Of a stretch of 64,000 nt of DNA, positions 24,301 to 30,800 are shown piece by piece; position 1 is the first letter of the stretch; each line of letters opens with the position of its first letter. The notes below the pieces were generated by a model. That model was not told the DNA's origin and ran no database searches. It saw only the letters and a list, made by a program, of their open reading frames with translations. The position numbers and the translations under genes were made by a program. The stretch is from Baylisascaris procyonis (lineage: Eukaryota > Nematoda > Chromadorea > Rhabditida > Ascarididae). Location: positions 2,542,001 through 2,606,000 of the forward strand of contig JAZARR010000214.1 of NCBI GenBank assembly GCA_037389465.1, read 5' to 3'.

Positions 24301-24999
24301 GCATTCAAGTGCAGCATCATTTCGGACGTTGTTTACGAGAGATTCGCGTCTGGCACTCAAATATTTCAAGATGATATGCAGTTGCCGTGATTGCAGACGG
24401 CATCTAATTGCACTCATTCCGCTTTACAAGGAACGCAACATGTTCATATTGGCACTAATTGATCATCGGCAATTAGTTGCTGGAATATGTTAGGCAATAA
24501 TGCGGCCCACCCCTCCTCCCAATTGATAGATGAATGATCACTCTCTCCTTAGCCAAGTAGCATCCTAGCGTTATTCACGAATTCACTAGCTGCTGCAACC
24601 GGATGCGACAAACAATAAACAAAGCACCGACGCATCCGATACTGCTCGCAAACAAATTTTATTCGATTGCCTTGAAGACGCCGTTCAGCACCAATCATGC
24701 GAGCACTTCATCATGCCGATATGCCTACAGAACAACTGAAATATGTGTGAGCCAAATGACAATAGCGACGCTAAGACGAATTAAACTTATACTAGGCTGA
24801 AGATAATAAACCGTGAAAAAGATGGCAGCTTGCCCGATAATTCTAGGAAGAAATTTTTGCATTTTAGAAAGGTTTAAAGCGAGCGAGAGATACCTGGCAT
24901 TCTGTGGTCCCGTGCTTTCCACATCGTGACTCGAGCTTGCCGAGAGTTGGCTCTCCGTAATCCTTCCCGATTCCATCCCTAACGCTCTGCTGCATTCTC
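3168..24999 (-). CDS. ddr: Discoidin domain receptor tyrosine kinase, copy 1 (15 exons, 5' end incomplete)
   Basis: Single-pass collagen-receptor-type tyrosine kinase. Exons in transcript order: 24999-24894, 21809-21578, 18369-18222, 18089-17892, 16985-16891, 16179-16073, 15108-14999, 13538-13306, 13035-12920, 12359-12207, 11802-11670, 11563-11328, 10494-10236, 9213-9064, 3335-3168. All junctions are GT-AG and phases agree throughout, giving 814 residues after the first split codon. Order: discoidin (F5/8C) domain about 1-162, discoidin-like domain 163-332, membrane helix 354-376, juxtamembrane to about 530, kinase to the end. Kinase landmarks: GSGEFGE loop 538-544, Lys558, Glu575, HRDLAARN with Asp658, DFG with Asp676, and the DDR-type activation loop YDSDYY (Tyr684/688/689). 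The N-terminal signal exon is not certain. A retrotransposon lies in the last intron. Family assignment is firm; the 13538 boundary is the least certain. Confidence 0.93.
3336..3870 (-). other. Last DDR intron, part beyond the retrotransposon
   Basis: Together with 8955-9063 this is the original last intron, about 650 bp before the insertion. Open frames on both strands here show no recognisable domain. Confidence 0.7.
3876..4234 (+). repeat. 5' LTR, copy 1
   Basis: Starts TGTTGCATATG and ends GTGTATCA. It holds three CACGTG E-boxes (3952, 4017, 4061), TATATAA at 4075-4081 and AATAAA at 4150-4155, so promoter and polyadenylation signals are about 75 bases apart as expected for U3-R. It differs from the 3' LTR only at 4020 (G here, A there). 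Confidence 0.93.
4016..4081 (+). promoter_or_regulatory. LTR core promoter with two E-boxes and TATA box
   Basis: TCACGTGA at 4016-4023, the 10-bp palindrome GTCACGTGAC at 4059-4068, then TATATAA at 4075-4081. The palindrome equals the consensus CLEAR element bound by TFEB/HLH-30-type bHLH factors; that those factors act here is inference. Confidence 0.5.
4239..4256 (+). other. Candidate tRNA primer-binding site
   Basis: TGGCGATCAGGGAACTCG begins four bases after the 5' LTR end. TGG complements the CCA end of a tRNA, the usual start of a primer site. I could not name the tRNA. The copy-2 equivalent is 41226-41243. Confidence 0.5.
4272..4898 (+). CDS. Gag (capsid region), frame broken, copy 1
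   Basis: Starts at ATG 4272, shortly after the primer-binding site. The N-terminal part ([20 protein letters not shown]; then a region with [14 protein letters not shown]) resembles the capsid of nematode Mag/Cer-type elements. From about 4727 this frame no longer looks like Gag, while the frame one base back continues the homology (reading [18 protein letters not shown]), so the natural product would need a -1 shift or the copy has lost a base. The frame ends at TAG 4896-4898. Confidence 0.8.
   Translation: MATLSETQFQQLLATFTNALRDVTQIQLSQLPQPTDTTRQFDALSGRLAQFVYDPDTNLTFEAWYRRHEDVFAVDGATLDEATRVRLLLQKLDTPVYEKYANYILPRAPRNINFADTIAVLTDLFGPQQSLLNARYACMKVAKQPTEDFITYADESIANAPIFDLGRVRRINSNVLYSYVVYTRATTHLFDSSCSTRSKWIRPVRLRR
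4682..5809 (+). CDS. Gag C-terminus, zinc knuckles and protease, copy 1
   Basis: Open frame continuing Gag in the -1 frame; useful homology starts near 4727, so the first codon is not a natural start. It contains two zinc knuckles, [13 protein letters not shown] (CX2CX3HX4C) and [14 protein letters not shown] (CX2CX4HX4C), an Arg-rich linker, then a retropepsin-like domain with [11 protein letters not shown] (active site DSA rather than DTG) and NLLGAEWF near its end. Two knuckles fit the Mag branch. The frame overlaps the pol frame (open from 5550) and stops at 5809, so reaching RT needs a +1 shift somewhere around 5620-5700. Confidence 0.85.
   Translation: MYEGRQTTDRRFHYLCRRVNRECANFRLGTCTEDQFKCLIFVCGLHSSHDAFIRLKLLDKIEMDPTCTIKTLTEECKRLLNLRHDTQMIENGSSPTQTVYSAQQKFPSRRRPQPAAQPNQIKDPTRRSNAPRTPPNPCWFCGAIHFNRDCNYRQHRCSLCQAIGHKEGFCNVTKRRSRNKCRSKQRASPPLPRRRVRSDAVFTVSRIDCTQYRRFAIVTVDDKAISFQVDSASDVTIISKATWQLIGRPTLQPSSLIAHSASGDQISILGQRACTYSFQNSSAKGLFYVANTQCNLLGAEWFSKMGMYAIMDSLPRKDPAGSTTVSASIAAPSNNHISQRSTAPLSADLQRQPGTSQAFKGDSPAEAGRQTNFPP
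5667..8534 (+). CDS. Pol: reverse transcriptase, RNase H, integrase, copy 1
   Basis: The frame is open from 5550; the first codon given (TTG) is a frame limit, not a start. Counting from 5667: RT about 30-260 with [31 protein letters not shown] and catalytic YLDD at 195-198; RNase H with ADASNYGIG near 342; the integrase zinc region HSGHPG...CSKC; integrase core with Asp636, Asp690 and Glu726, spaced as DD35E; then a chromodomain-less, Arg-rich tail with three 24-bp repeats. No internal stop is seen and all catalytic residues are present, so the enzyme part looks intact. Order RT-RH-IN is Ty3/Gypsy. Expression depends on the upstream frame shifts. Confidence 0.95.
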   Translation: MLHQATTTLANDLQRRYPQIFSANLGHHKLSKATLQLKPGVKPIFRPKRPVPYAALAAVDKELDRLEASGVISKVNYSDWAAPIVIVKKSNGSLRICADFSTGLNDALDLHQYPLPRPEDIFTTLNGGHYFSHIDFADAYLQVEVDEQSKHLLTINTHRGLYQYNRLPFGVKSAPAIFQQLMDATLAGCQGAVAYLDDVIIVGRTAQEHQRNLEAVFKRIADSGLHVRLDKCKFATTRINYLGHIIDKDGRRPDPNKIDAIKKMPAPKDISQLRSFLGLLSYYGTFVKEMRDLRAPLDALLTKNTQFSWTPACNASFNRAKAILASDLLLCHYDPNQKITVAADASNYGIGAVISHRYPDGSEKAIAHASRSLLPAEKNYSQIEKEGLALIFAVQKFHRMLHGRKFTLLTDHKPLLAIFGSKKGIPVYTANRLQRWATTLLAYNFDIQHRSTTNFGHADALSRLIANQPTPDEDQVIATVSVEADVTHVFANAVKALPMTEDDIKLATAQDRLLQLVSSYIRGSWPKRITDPNLQCFYNRRDSLSIVNGCLLLAERVVVPKTLQQRVLHQLHSGHPGIVRMKAVARSHVYWPGIDKQIEETVRTCSKCATAAKSPVKTTLAPWPIPDKPWARVHIDYAGPFEGTNFLVFVDAYSKWPEIFRTDRTTANATINLLRQVCARYGIPETLVSDNGTQFTSAEFKDFCSENGIEHIFSPPYHPQSNGQAERFIDTFKRSLHKLKGEGTLDQNLQTFLLTYRSTPNPTLDKSKSPAEFFIGRKLRTTLSLLNPTIRHESSKNRRMEQQFNRRHGARSKTFSPGDPVLVRTYQGPVVSWTKGKMLKRMGRVLYKVLIGNDTWTRHANQLRLCFADSDPNQLDDLRTLFEMFDLQQPSQQPTDRENARPVEPTQVDEQPRRAIDEQPRRAIDDRPRRARRTRQRPRRLSIEPQRKTYVDADL
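8389..8460 (+). repeat. Three 24-bp tandem repeats in the pol tail
   Basis: Units start at 8389, 8413 and 8437 (TCGACGAACAACCAAGACGT plus GCAA, the third with changes). They encode (D)EQPRRAI-type repeats giving a basic C-terminus. The copy-2 equivalent is 45376-45447. Confidence 0.9.
8554..8566 (+). other. Polypurine tract
   Basis: AAAAAAGGGGAGG immediately before the 3' LTR, the normal place for the plus-strand primer. The copy-2 equivalent is 45541-45553. Confidence 0.85.
8567..8925 (+). repeat. 3' LTR, copy 1
   Basis: Aligns without gaps to 3876-4234 with one difference: 8711 is A, turning the E-box TCACGTGA into TCACATGA. TATA at 8766 and AATAAA at 8841 are kept. Confidence 0.93.
8926..8949 (+). 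other. 24-base tail between 3' LTR and target duplication
   Basis: CCAGTGGCAGTCAG then ATACACAACA. The first 14 bases match the bases after the 5' LTR (ACAGTGGCGATCAG) at 11 positions, so the homology runs past the LTR into the primer-site region. The tail ends in CA directly before CTTTT. It may be a copied primer-site remnant or plain host sequence. Confidence 0.45.
9064..9213 (-). CDS. ddr: DDR exon 14: kinase C-lobe
   Basis: Acceptor CTATTTAG, donor CTTAAA|GTGAGT. Encodes [20 protein letters not shown] and [19 protein letters not shown]; the (F/Y)xxLxDEQVIEN stretch is characteristic of DDR kinases. Confidence 0.97.
10236..10494 (-). CDS. ddr: DDR exon 13: catalytic and activation loops
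   Basis: Acceptor ATGTGTTAG, donor CTGCTG|GTATTG. Carries [30 protein letters not shown] and [20 protein letters not shown] and PIRWMAWE are tyrosine-kinase hallmarks; the YxxxYY activation loop is specific to the DDR branch. Confidence 0.97.
11328..11563 (-). CDS. ddr: DDR exon 12: kinase N-lobe
   Basis: Acceptor TTTTTTAG, donor GCTCAG|GTTTGT. Has [10 protein letters not shown] with the catalytic Lys, [20 protein letters not shown] with the alpha-C Glu, and [16 protein letters not shown] as hinge and alpha-D. Confidence 0.96.
11670..11802 (-). CDS. ddr: DDR exon 11: kinase start with glycine-rich loop
   Basis: Acceptor TTTTGCAG, donor GGGGAG|GTACTC. Ends in [20 protein letters not shown], the approach to the kinase and its ATP-binding loop (GxGxFGE). 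Confidence 0.94.
12207..12359 (-). CDS. ddr: DDR exon 10: juxtamembrane region
   Basis: Acceptor ATTTTCAG, donor CCATAG|GTGAGT. Ser/Thr-rich, with [12 protein letters not shown] resembling the HYAxxD motif of vertebrate DDR linkers. One base in, AG carried out. Confidence 0.83.
12920..13035 (-). CDS. ddr: DDR exon 9: juxtamembrane region
   Basis: Acceptor ATGTTTCAG, donor GCACC|GTTAGT. Reads [20 protein letters not shown] and [10 protein letters not shown]. Little conserved, but phases fit both neighbours and the Tyr-rich, polar composition is typical of the DDR cytosolic linker. Confidence 0.83.
13306..13538 (-). CDS. ddr: DDR exon 8: transmembrane helix and juxtamembrane start
   Basis: Contains the membrane helix [21 protein letters not shown] followed by the stop-transfer cluster CCCRR, then [13 protein letters not shown], which resembles the DDR juxtamembrane (VHL..P/EGNTI). 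The donor is ATTAAG|GTTTCT. The acceptor chosen is ATATTGTAG at 13539; TACTAAAAG about 30 bases further in also keeps the frame and is the alternative. Confidence 0.85.
14999..15108 (-). CDS. ddr: DDR exon 7: end of discoidin-like domain
   Basis: Acceptor AATGCAG, donor GAATCAG|GTATGC. Encodes [20 protein letters not shown] and [14 protein letters not shown]. The family pattern (IPL...GRxxxxxLxF...WLL(L/I)SEV(S/K)F) is clear and marks the membrane-proximal end of the domain. Confidence 0.93.
15466..15523. repeat. 18-bp direct repeat with AGGTCA half-sites
   Basis: GATATGGTCAGGTCACCT at 15466-15483 and again at 15506-15523, start-to-start 40 bp. Each unit contains AGGTCA, the nuclear-receptor half-site. 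Lies in a DDR intron; repeated at 52453 and 52493 in copy 2. Confidence 0.6.
16073..16179 (-). CDS. ddr: DDR exon 6: discoidin-like domain
   Basis: Acceptor ATATTTAG, donor CATCCAG|GTACTC. Encodes [20 protein letters not shown] and [15 protein letters not shown]. It continues the discoidin-like domain. The frame is forced by the neighbouring exons (phase 0 in, AG carried out). Confidence 0.86.
16891..16985 (-). CDS. ddr: DDR exon 5: discoidin-like domain
   Basis: A 95-base exon between acceptor ATTTCAG and donor GCACAG|GTAGAG, too short to stand out as an open frame. Encodes [20 protein letters not shown] and [10 protein letters not shown], corresponding to the (V/I)xFxFxxxRxF...(V/I)xxNNM region of DDR. 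Phase 1 in, phase 0 out. Confidence 0.9.
17892..18089 (-). CDS. ddr: DDR exon 4: start of discoidin-like domain
   Basis: Acceptor TTTCAG, donor ATTCAAG|GTACCT. Encodes [34 protein letters not shown] and WVGWRKDI, matching the (D)G-LLSY, YDG and GLG-LxDGVxGxDDF signatures of the second extracellular domain of DDR proteins. Confidence 0.94.
18222..18369 (-). CDS. ddr: DDR exon 3: end of discoidin domain
   Basis: Acceptor ATTTATAG, donor TTCAAAG|GTGAGC. Encodes [20 protein letters not shown], then AQKLRIIPV and [11 protein letters not shown]. The last motif is the standard end of DDR discoidin domains, and its Cys would pair with the Cys in the first exon. Confidence 0.95.
18370..21577 (-). other. 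Large DDR intron between exons 2 and 3 (copy 1)
   Basis: About 3.2 kb. No convincing exon or RNA gene. The first differences between the 37-kb copies (19002, 19820, A run 19838-19848, 20116, 21453) fall here. A CA run lies near 20383-20394. Confidence 0.6.
21578..21809 (-). CDS. ddr: DDR exon 2: core of discoidin domain
   Basis: Acceptor GGTTCTAG, donor AATGAA|GTGAGT. Contains [29 protein letters not shown] and [20 protein letters not shown], the characteristic WLQ(V/I) and TQGR...G elements of the F5/8C fold as found in DDR proteins. Starts at codon position 3 and ends in phase 0. Confidence 0.95.
21810..24893 (-). other. Large DDR intron between exons 1 and 2 (copy 1)
   Basis: About 3.1 kb. 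Contains two plus-strand Cys-containing open frames (22560-22769, 24257-24493) that I could not tie to a family, and an inverted repeat at 23967-24022. Copy differences at 22062-22063, 22453 and the T run at 23883. Confidence 0.55.
23967..24022. repeat. 10-bp perfect inverted repeat
   Basis: AACGAGGTAT at 23967-23976 and its exact complement ATACCTCGTT at 24013-24022, with a 36-base A/T-rich loop. Could fold as a hairpin in the intron; function unknown. Confidence 0.6.
24894..24999 (-). CDS. ddr: DDR exon 1 of those found: start of discoidin domain
   Basis: Follows acceptor CTTTTAG and ends at donor GCCAG|GTATCT. It reads [20 protein letters not shown], matching the first strand of DDR discoidin domains (family pattern C-x-x-ALGM, then a polar stretch and SASSS). 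It begins with two bases completing a codon and ends with AG completed by the next exon. Confidence 0.9.
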
Positions 25000-25479
25000 C
25001 TAAAAGTCCATTATTAATCAAGAGACAACTTTTGACAAGAGTAAGAAGAGAAATAATGCTGAAAGTTACGGCTTATAAACCAGTGTAGAATGATGATAAG
25101 TGATCCTCGAACCGCCCAGTGCCTTCTACATAGCTACATATATATGAACCTTCAGCGAAAGGGAAGTGGAACAGACGTTATATTCAATGCCTCTTAGCAG
25201 ATGACCTAAACCGAACATGAACCCACAAAAATTATAAAAAGCCGCATTGACTATACCTGTTTGGAGAAACAAGCAAATCCGCTTTTGTTGTCAGCTCTTA
25301 AAGCATGCTAGCAAATGCAATCTTGATTTCAGTGCATCAAATGTTCGTGTGATATGATATGCTTTTTCAATATCAATGAAAACTGCGGCGCAGGCCCCTC
25401 GATATCAAAAATAGTGGAAAAGCACGCCAGGCAGGCACGCACAGCCTGTGCTTTTTGCAATGTCGCCAACCAGAGCGAC

Positions 25480-25543
25480 CATTTGCATAAATGCTCAGAA
25501 ATAACAATATGAAGTTTCTCTGCAAAGTTGGCTGCTTCTTCTT
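25480..25543 (-). CDS. Candidate DDR signal-peptide exon
   Basis: A possible 64-base exon upstream of the first firm DDR exon: acceptor CTATCTATAG, reading NFILLFLSIYAN, ending at AATG|GTCGCT in the phase the next exon needs. Joined, the hydrophobic run would sit just before the discoidin Cys, as a signal peptide should. Against it: the donor is poor, there is no in-frame ATG inside, and a further upstream start exon would be needed. The copy-2 equivalent is 62467-62530. Confidence 0.25.
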
Positions 25544-25663
25544 CTATAGATAGACACACAAACACACAAAAAATCATTTTCTTAATCGCATTGAATCGTT
25601 CCAGAAATATCTTATGCAAATAACACTGCAACTTCAAGCTTTTCTATTTTAAAAAGAAGGTAA

Positions 25664-25765
25664 GCAATTGGGGCGCAACCAGGATTAGACCCGGGGGCAC
25701 ATTCCATGCAGTAAAATTTCAGCACAGAAGCTTTTCTCGTTCGGCCGCTTGAACTGTGAGGCATA
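25664..25765 (-). pseudogene. Degenerate tRNA-Ser-like relic
   Basis: On the minus strand GCGGCCGAACGAGAAAAGC resembles a serine/leucine tRNA A box and GGGTCTAATCC resembles a B box, with GCTGAAA between them like a UGA-anticodon tRNA-Ser. The acceptor ends do not pair, so it is not a working tRNA; it may be a tRNA pseudogene or the head of a tRNA-derived SINE. The copy-2 equivalent is about 62651-62752. Confidence 0.4.
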
Positions 25766-27815
25766 TAGATGGATACGCATAAACAGACATGAAATCATAC
25801 ACTCAGAAATAATGTCTGTATAACTGCTTTCGCAAAAAATTGCCAGAAGCTGAATTAGAATACAGATGGGAACAAGTAATTCTTGCAGTTACTTTAGAAT
25901 TAGGTGACCGAATAACTGCTTAGAAATCATGGAAGAATGAATGCATGAACACAGTATACTCGAATCTCATTTAAATGATGCGGTGTTTATGCGGATGTGT
26001 GTTTATCGTTCTTTGCTGAAGCGCACAATGGAATTCTTGAAACTTTCCCGTCGATTCCTATACGCTAGTTGAAAGTCTCAAAATAATGTATAATCTTGAA
26101 AAAGACCGCCGGAAGCTAAAAATTTCTCAAGGCTTTAACGAGAATTTTATTGAAGCAAATATTATTGAGACATCCCAAAAAGGAAGCATCATATAATAAT
26201 GATATCTGTTCCGTAAAAATGAAAACAGGTTAACCTTTTGGAGCGTCTTAATGGAGATCGGTGAGTCATTGAGGCGAAAGTTATGGGGTAATTTCATAAG
26301 GAAAAAGAAGTACCTAATCGACAAGGAGGATTCATACAAGTTTCTATAAATTGCTGCTGTGCAGGCCACTCTTTGCCATAAATTATGACTCCCAGCATCT
26401 CAAAAACACATAAAACGAAGCTGAGAGAACATTCGAAAATTAGCAAAGAAAAACGATGGTGGGGGAATTATTGCCACGGATATTTATAATGTGAAGCATG
26501 ACTCGGCGGTATGTTTTCTATGAGGATGCGAGCAAGTTTTCGACGCGTCGTATTCATCCGTTGGGAACACAATGACTGCATGAAATATGATGCTTCCGTG
26601 ATCCCTTCTGAGCTTTTGTTTCAGCCGCCTTTATCACCCAACAGCCACAGCTTTGCTGTGGTGAATGTTTATTACAAGTGTTTTTGTTTTCGGCAAGGAG
26701 GAAGGGGGAGGTAGAGGAAGCGGGAAGTGGCGGGGGGGGCGTTCTATAATTTTTACCCAGGAAATATGGAAGGAAGAGAAATAAATTTCCATATAGTCTA
26801 GCAAACTTTTGACAGCAGTTGTGTACTAGCGCGAAAACTTCAATAGAATATGTCCCCTTCTCATTGCCATCAATTACGCCAATATATTGTAGCATTAGGG
26901 GTGACTTTATACTGCAGTAAGGATTAAACGTTATCAGCAAACAAAAATAAACTTTAAATGTTTGCTCTTCGACGATCATGCTGCGCTCATCTGGTTATAC
27001 GCAACAGTCGACTGTTGATAACGCAGCAGCTGTGTGAAATATAAGCACTTCGAAAGATCATCCCCCTTATGTGCTTTGTGATAGATAAGAGAGAAATAAA
27101 AATGTTCAGTCAACTATAATTAATCGAGAAATTTTCATTTGTTTAGATTAAATTCAACGTTATTCCATATATGAAGAAAATTAAATAAAAGGTTTTTTTA
27201 AAATATATGACGTTCTTTGAGAAAAGATGAAAAAGTTTCACTGAATGAATTAATGCAACTTAAGCATCCAGAAGTTTGTCACAATTATATTCTTCGTTTC
27301 CAACTTTTTTTTAGTATTTCTCTCCTAGTCTCCCAACAACAACGCGTAGGTGTGTTTTTTATTTGGGTGAATCAAGCTACTAAACAACTGCTGACAGTAC
27401 TCATGAAATGAAGCCTGAAAGTGATAACAGGCGAATTCAGAGATCAGGAATTACTAGAGGGTTAATAGCATTGCTGGATGAGGGGAATATAAATTGCGGT
27501 ATGGTTGTTTTTGCTTAGAGGTGTCCTCTAAATGCATAATTAGAGTGTAGCATTCGGCAAATTATATGCTCAATTCGAAGCGCGCTTTCATTCTATTTCA
27601 GCTGTTTGCGACGAGTGATTAGCCCCCTGCAGTGCGCTTCTCATCCGTCAATGCCGAAAGCGGCCGCCGCGTGGTCGGCCTTCGACCTTTTGTCTCTTTG
27701 CTGCCTTCAATGCCGCACTCATTTAAATGCCGCCGTAACACTGACCAACACATTACACGTGTTATACGAACACAACAAACAACCAGCACCACAGTGTCAC
27801 AAAGTAATTGGAAAT

Positions 27816-27837
27816 GGGGAGGGGGGAGGGAGAGGGG
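27816..27837 (+). other. Putative G-quadruplex
   Basis: Four G runs of 4, 6, 3 and 4 separated by A, A and AGA, within the usual G3+N1-7 rule. A second candidate is at 30427-30451 with loops A, AT and seven bases. Confidence 0.5.
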
Positions 27838-30800
27838 AGGTGACGGCTGGATTTTCATGTTCGTTTTTACAAAGAATCCGCAATTTTTAGCATAAACTAG
27901 ATAGCGCTTTTCCTCATTAGCTTTCATGGGTAATTCGCAGAAGTGCATAACGCCGCCGTCATGACAGCACCTATATTGTAAGTGCATCCATGCTATCTCT
28001 GTCGATCCTATCGCTCCAATTCTCAGCGTGATCTTTCATCATCAGCTTCGTGTTATACATGGATTATTGATAAATAAATGCGCCATCGTAAATCAATTTT
28101 ATCGTGCTATCGATTGAATACGAATGAAATCGAATTTTTTGACCGTGGAGTTGTACATTCGGCCGACTTCAAAATGAAGCCCATTATTAGGCATTGTATT
28201 AGTGCTCCTATCCATATTTTACTGACAACGATAAATGGCATTTGAAATGCAAAAGTTCGGTGATTAGCGCGCTTTTCCACTTTTCATTTTCTCAATTCCC
28301 TTTATTTTTTTTTTATACAAATTCTCTATACGATTAATTCTTAGCAAGTCTGGCAATGCATAATTTAAATGTCAAATTTACTTGCTAACTTAAAAAGGTT
28401 TTCGTTGGCTTTATGAGTTGTTGGTTCAGATGCAATCGTAATCAGAACAAATCCTAACGGCATTTTAGCCAATGCAATAAAATGAGAAAGTATTAATGAG
28501 CTGATTCGGTTCTACGTTCCTTCGCGAATGCAAAATTAAAGAAAGTTATACATTGCAGAAAGCTTTCAAAAGGCTTTTGAAGGTTTCCTTCAGTTTGCAA
28601 TTTTTTTAGTATAAGTCACCTCTTCAAATGTTTTATCAGTCAATACAGACAAAGGAAGTTGTTTTGAAAGTGATAACGTATGCACAGTCTTATACGTGCA
28701 TATGTTAACTCGACAATTTGAAATGTTCTGCACATTTTTTCCTTTGGCCCACAGATGAGATGGAAAAGCGAACAGCTTGGAAAATTGTGGGCATCGCGGG
28801 CAAATCGCACTAAGAACTCCTCTCTCTTATATTTCTTGTTGCACTGACAAGTGGCTATTTCTATATCGTTAATTTCAATTGCTTGAATTTGAATGCACAA
28901 TTTTTCAGTGCATTAGCAAATTGCCGAGTTGAGCGTATTTGCGCATAAATTTTCCAGAATCCTCAGAAAACTTATGTGCACATTTGGATTTCTGCAATCC
29001 TTCAATTCTAGCTGCTCTGCATTTTTATGCCCCCTCTGGGCAAGTATTTCTTATTACGCACTCACCCTTTGAATACTTAAGGGTTGCAACATTGGATTGT
29101 ATGTTTAGTATATCTTCTTGTGTGTCAATTTATTTATTTACTTATTTTGCACAGGAAGAGCTCGATGTCACGTTGTAGGGAAATGGACAATGCATGTTGA
29201 CTGTGTTACAGTAAATAAACAAATAAATAAATTCGTTCGGTGAACTATATCCCATCGAGGGTGGTCTAGGATGAACGTTCTTGCATCACATTACTTCCAA
29301 CTCATAACCCGATCAACAAGTTTTGTGGCGCCTAACTGATGGCAAACAAGCTACCATACGCAAATAACGCCTATGTTTACACAGTTTTTGCCATCCACCA
29401 ATAACCGCTTGCACAGGACGTCTGCAGAGTTCCGAAAGTGGGATTATCCACAATTTGGATCCACGATACTCCCAAGGGATGTAACTTTAGTTCACATGTG
29501 TACCCCTTCCCTATTCTTTGTGAAATTTGGGTGCAAACCCCATGATACGTAAAGAGAAATAAGGCAACAAATATTCAACACGGAAGAGACTGACCATTGA
29601 AAAATGATAATTATTAAAATTCAATGCTCGAGATGCATTTCATCTCCCTTCAAAAGTTCGCTGTCGAAAAGAACAATGTTCATTGTCCGATCCATCCAAT
29701 TTGTGAAGCCATCAAATTTCAATTTGGCGAATTCGAAAACAACACCCTAGACCGCTCAGTTTTTTAGCCTAAATATATGCAACATAGAAATTTCATTCCA
29801 CGTACACTGGATGGAATGAGAACGTTGGAACTTTTGAGTCGTTTTTTACTGCACTTAAAAATTATTAGTAAGACGTTGATGTGGGACGTTCTCGATAGAT
29901 CGAGTAATGGAGACCGCCATAGAAAAGAAATACAGAAATAGTGGTGTGGGACAATCACTTTCTAAAATTTTCGCAATGGAGAATGACTTAACGAACACTT
30001 TTTGGCCGATGAACAAATGGGTGAGTCGACAGCGTTTCACCCATTTGTTTGCCTATTATCATATGCCTTCGAATCAGTGATCCGAGATAACAAAAAATTA
30101 AAATACTTTTTAACTTTTCGGATTCACTGCCGAAAAAATTGAGAGCGTGGAAAATGCACCAATTTCTCTCCATCACAAATGTGCAATTGAGAGAGAGAGA
30201 TGTTCTGGCAGAGCAGTATTGAAGTAGCGAAATCCCCTCTTTCTAATTTACAATGTCACTGAGAGTTGATAGGCCTTTCAAATTCCTCACTGCAACAAAA
30301 CGGATAGAAACGACATCGGCAGCACATCAATTTGCGTCCATTGAATGTTTTGTGTCCACTCTCGTATAGAGTTTCGCACGATAGCAAGTAAAAATTGAAT
30401 AACGAGACTATACAACCCGAGGATGAGGGGAGGGGATGGGGAGGAAGAGGGATCGAAAGATGGGAAATGGGAGGGAAGGAGAATTGTTGCGCAATTCCGG
30501 ATCGAACAACTGTAAACGCAATGCACTGCTGACCTTTTTGTGGACCGTTGTATTGGACTGCTTATTCGAGGTGCTTTGATGTTTTACGAGCATTGATCGC
30601 CAGGCTGGAACGCACAAAGCGGTGCGATTGTAAACGCATTCTGCTTCCAGTAGTGCTTGCTCATTGACGTAATGCATATGTCAAATGAGACAGCTTGCCG
30701 CTTCTACATCTCCAATGGTTAAGAAAAAGCTCTTTAGATGTCCGAAATTCCTGGACATGAGTACGTCATTTAGTCATTTTCAGGTGGCGCTAAGCAATCG

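Larger units (their letters stand above)
1..27011. repeat. 37-kb direct repeat, copy 1 (visible part)
   Basis: Bases 1-27011 match 36988-64000 in the same orientation at an offset of 36987 (36986 between about 19849 and 23889, 36989 after the G run at 26732). The match covers the unknown gene end, the whole recognisable DDR gene and the retrotransposon. Differences found: substitutions at 19002, 19820, 20116, 21453, 22062-22063, 22453, 25116, 25270 and 25564, and run-length changes at 19838 (A), 23883 (T) and 26732 (G). The left edge cannot be judged because the window starts exactly at the first matching base. Confidence 0.98.

Noticed and set aside
24257..24493. Plus-strand Cys-rich open frame ([15 protein letters not shown]) that loosely recalls the C-terminus of calcium-channel alpha2-delta subunits
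   Set aside because: The likeness is weak, no neighbouring exons fit, and it lies inside a DDR intron on the other strand. Not enough to call a gene.
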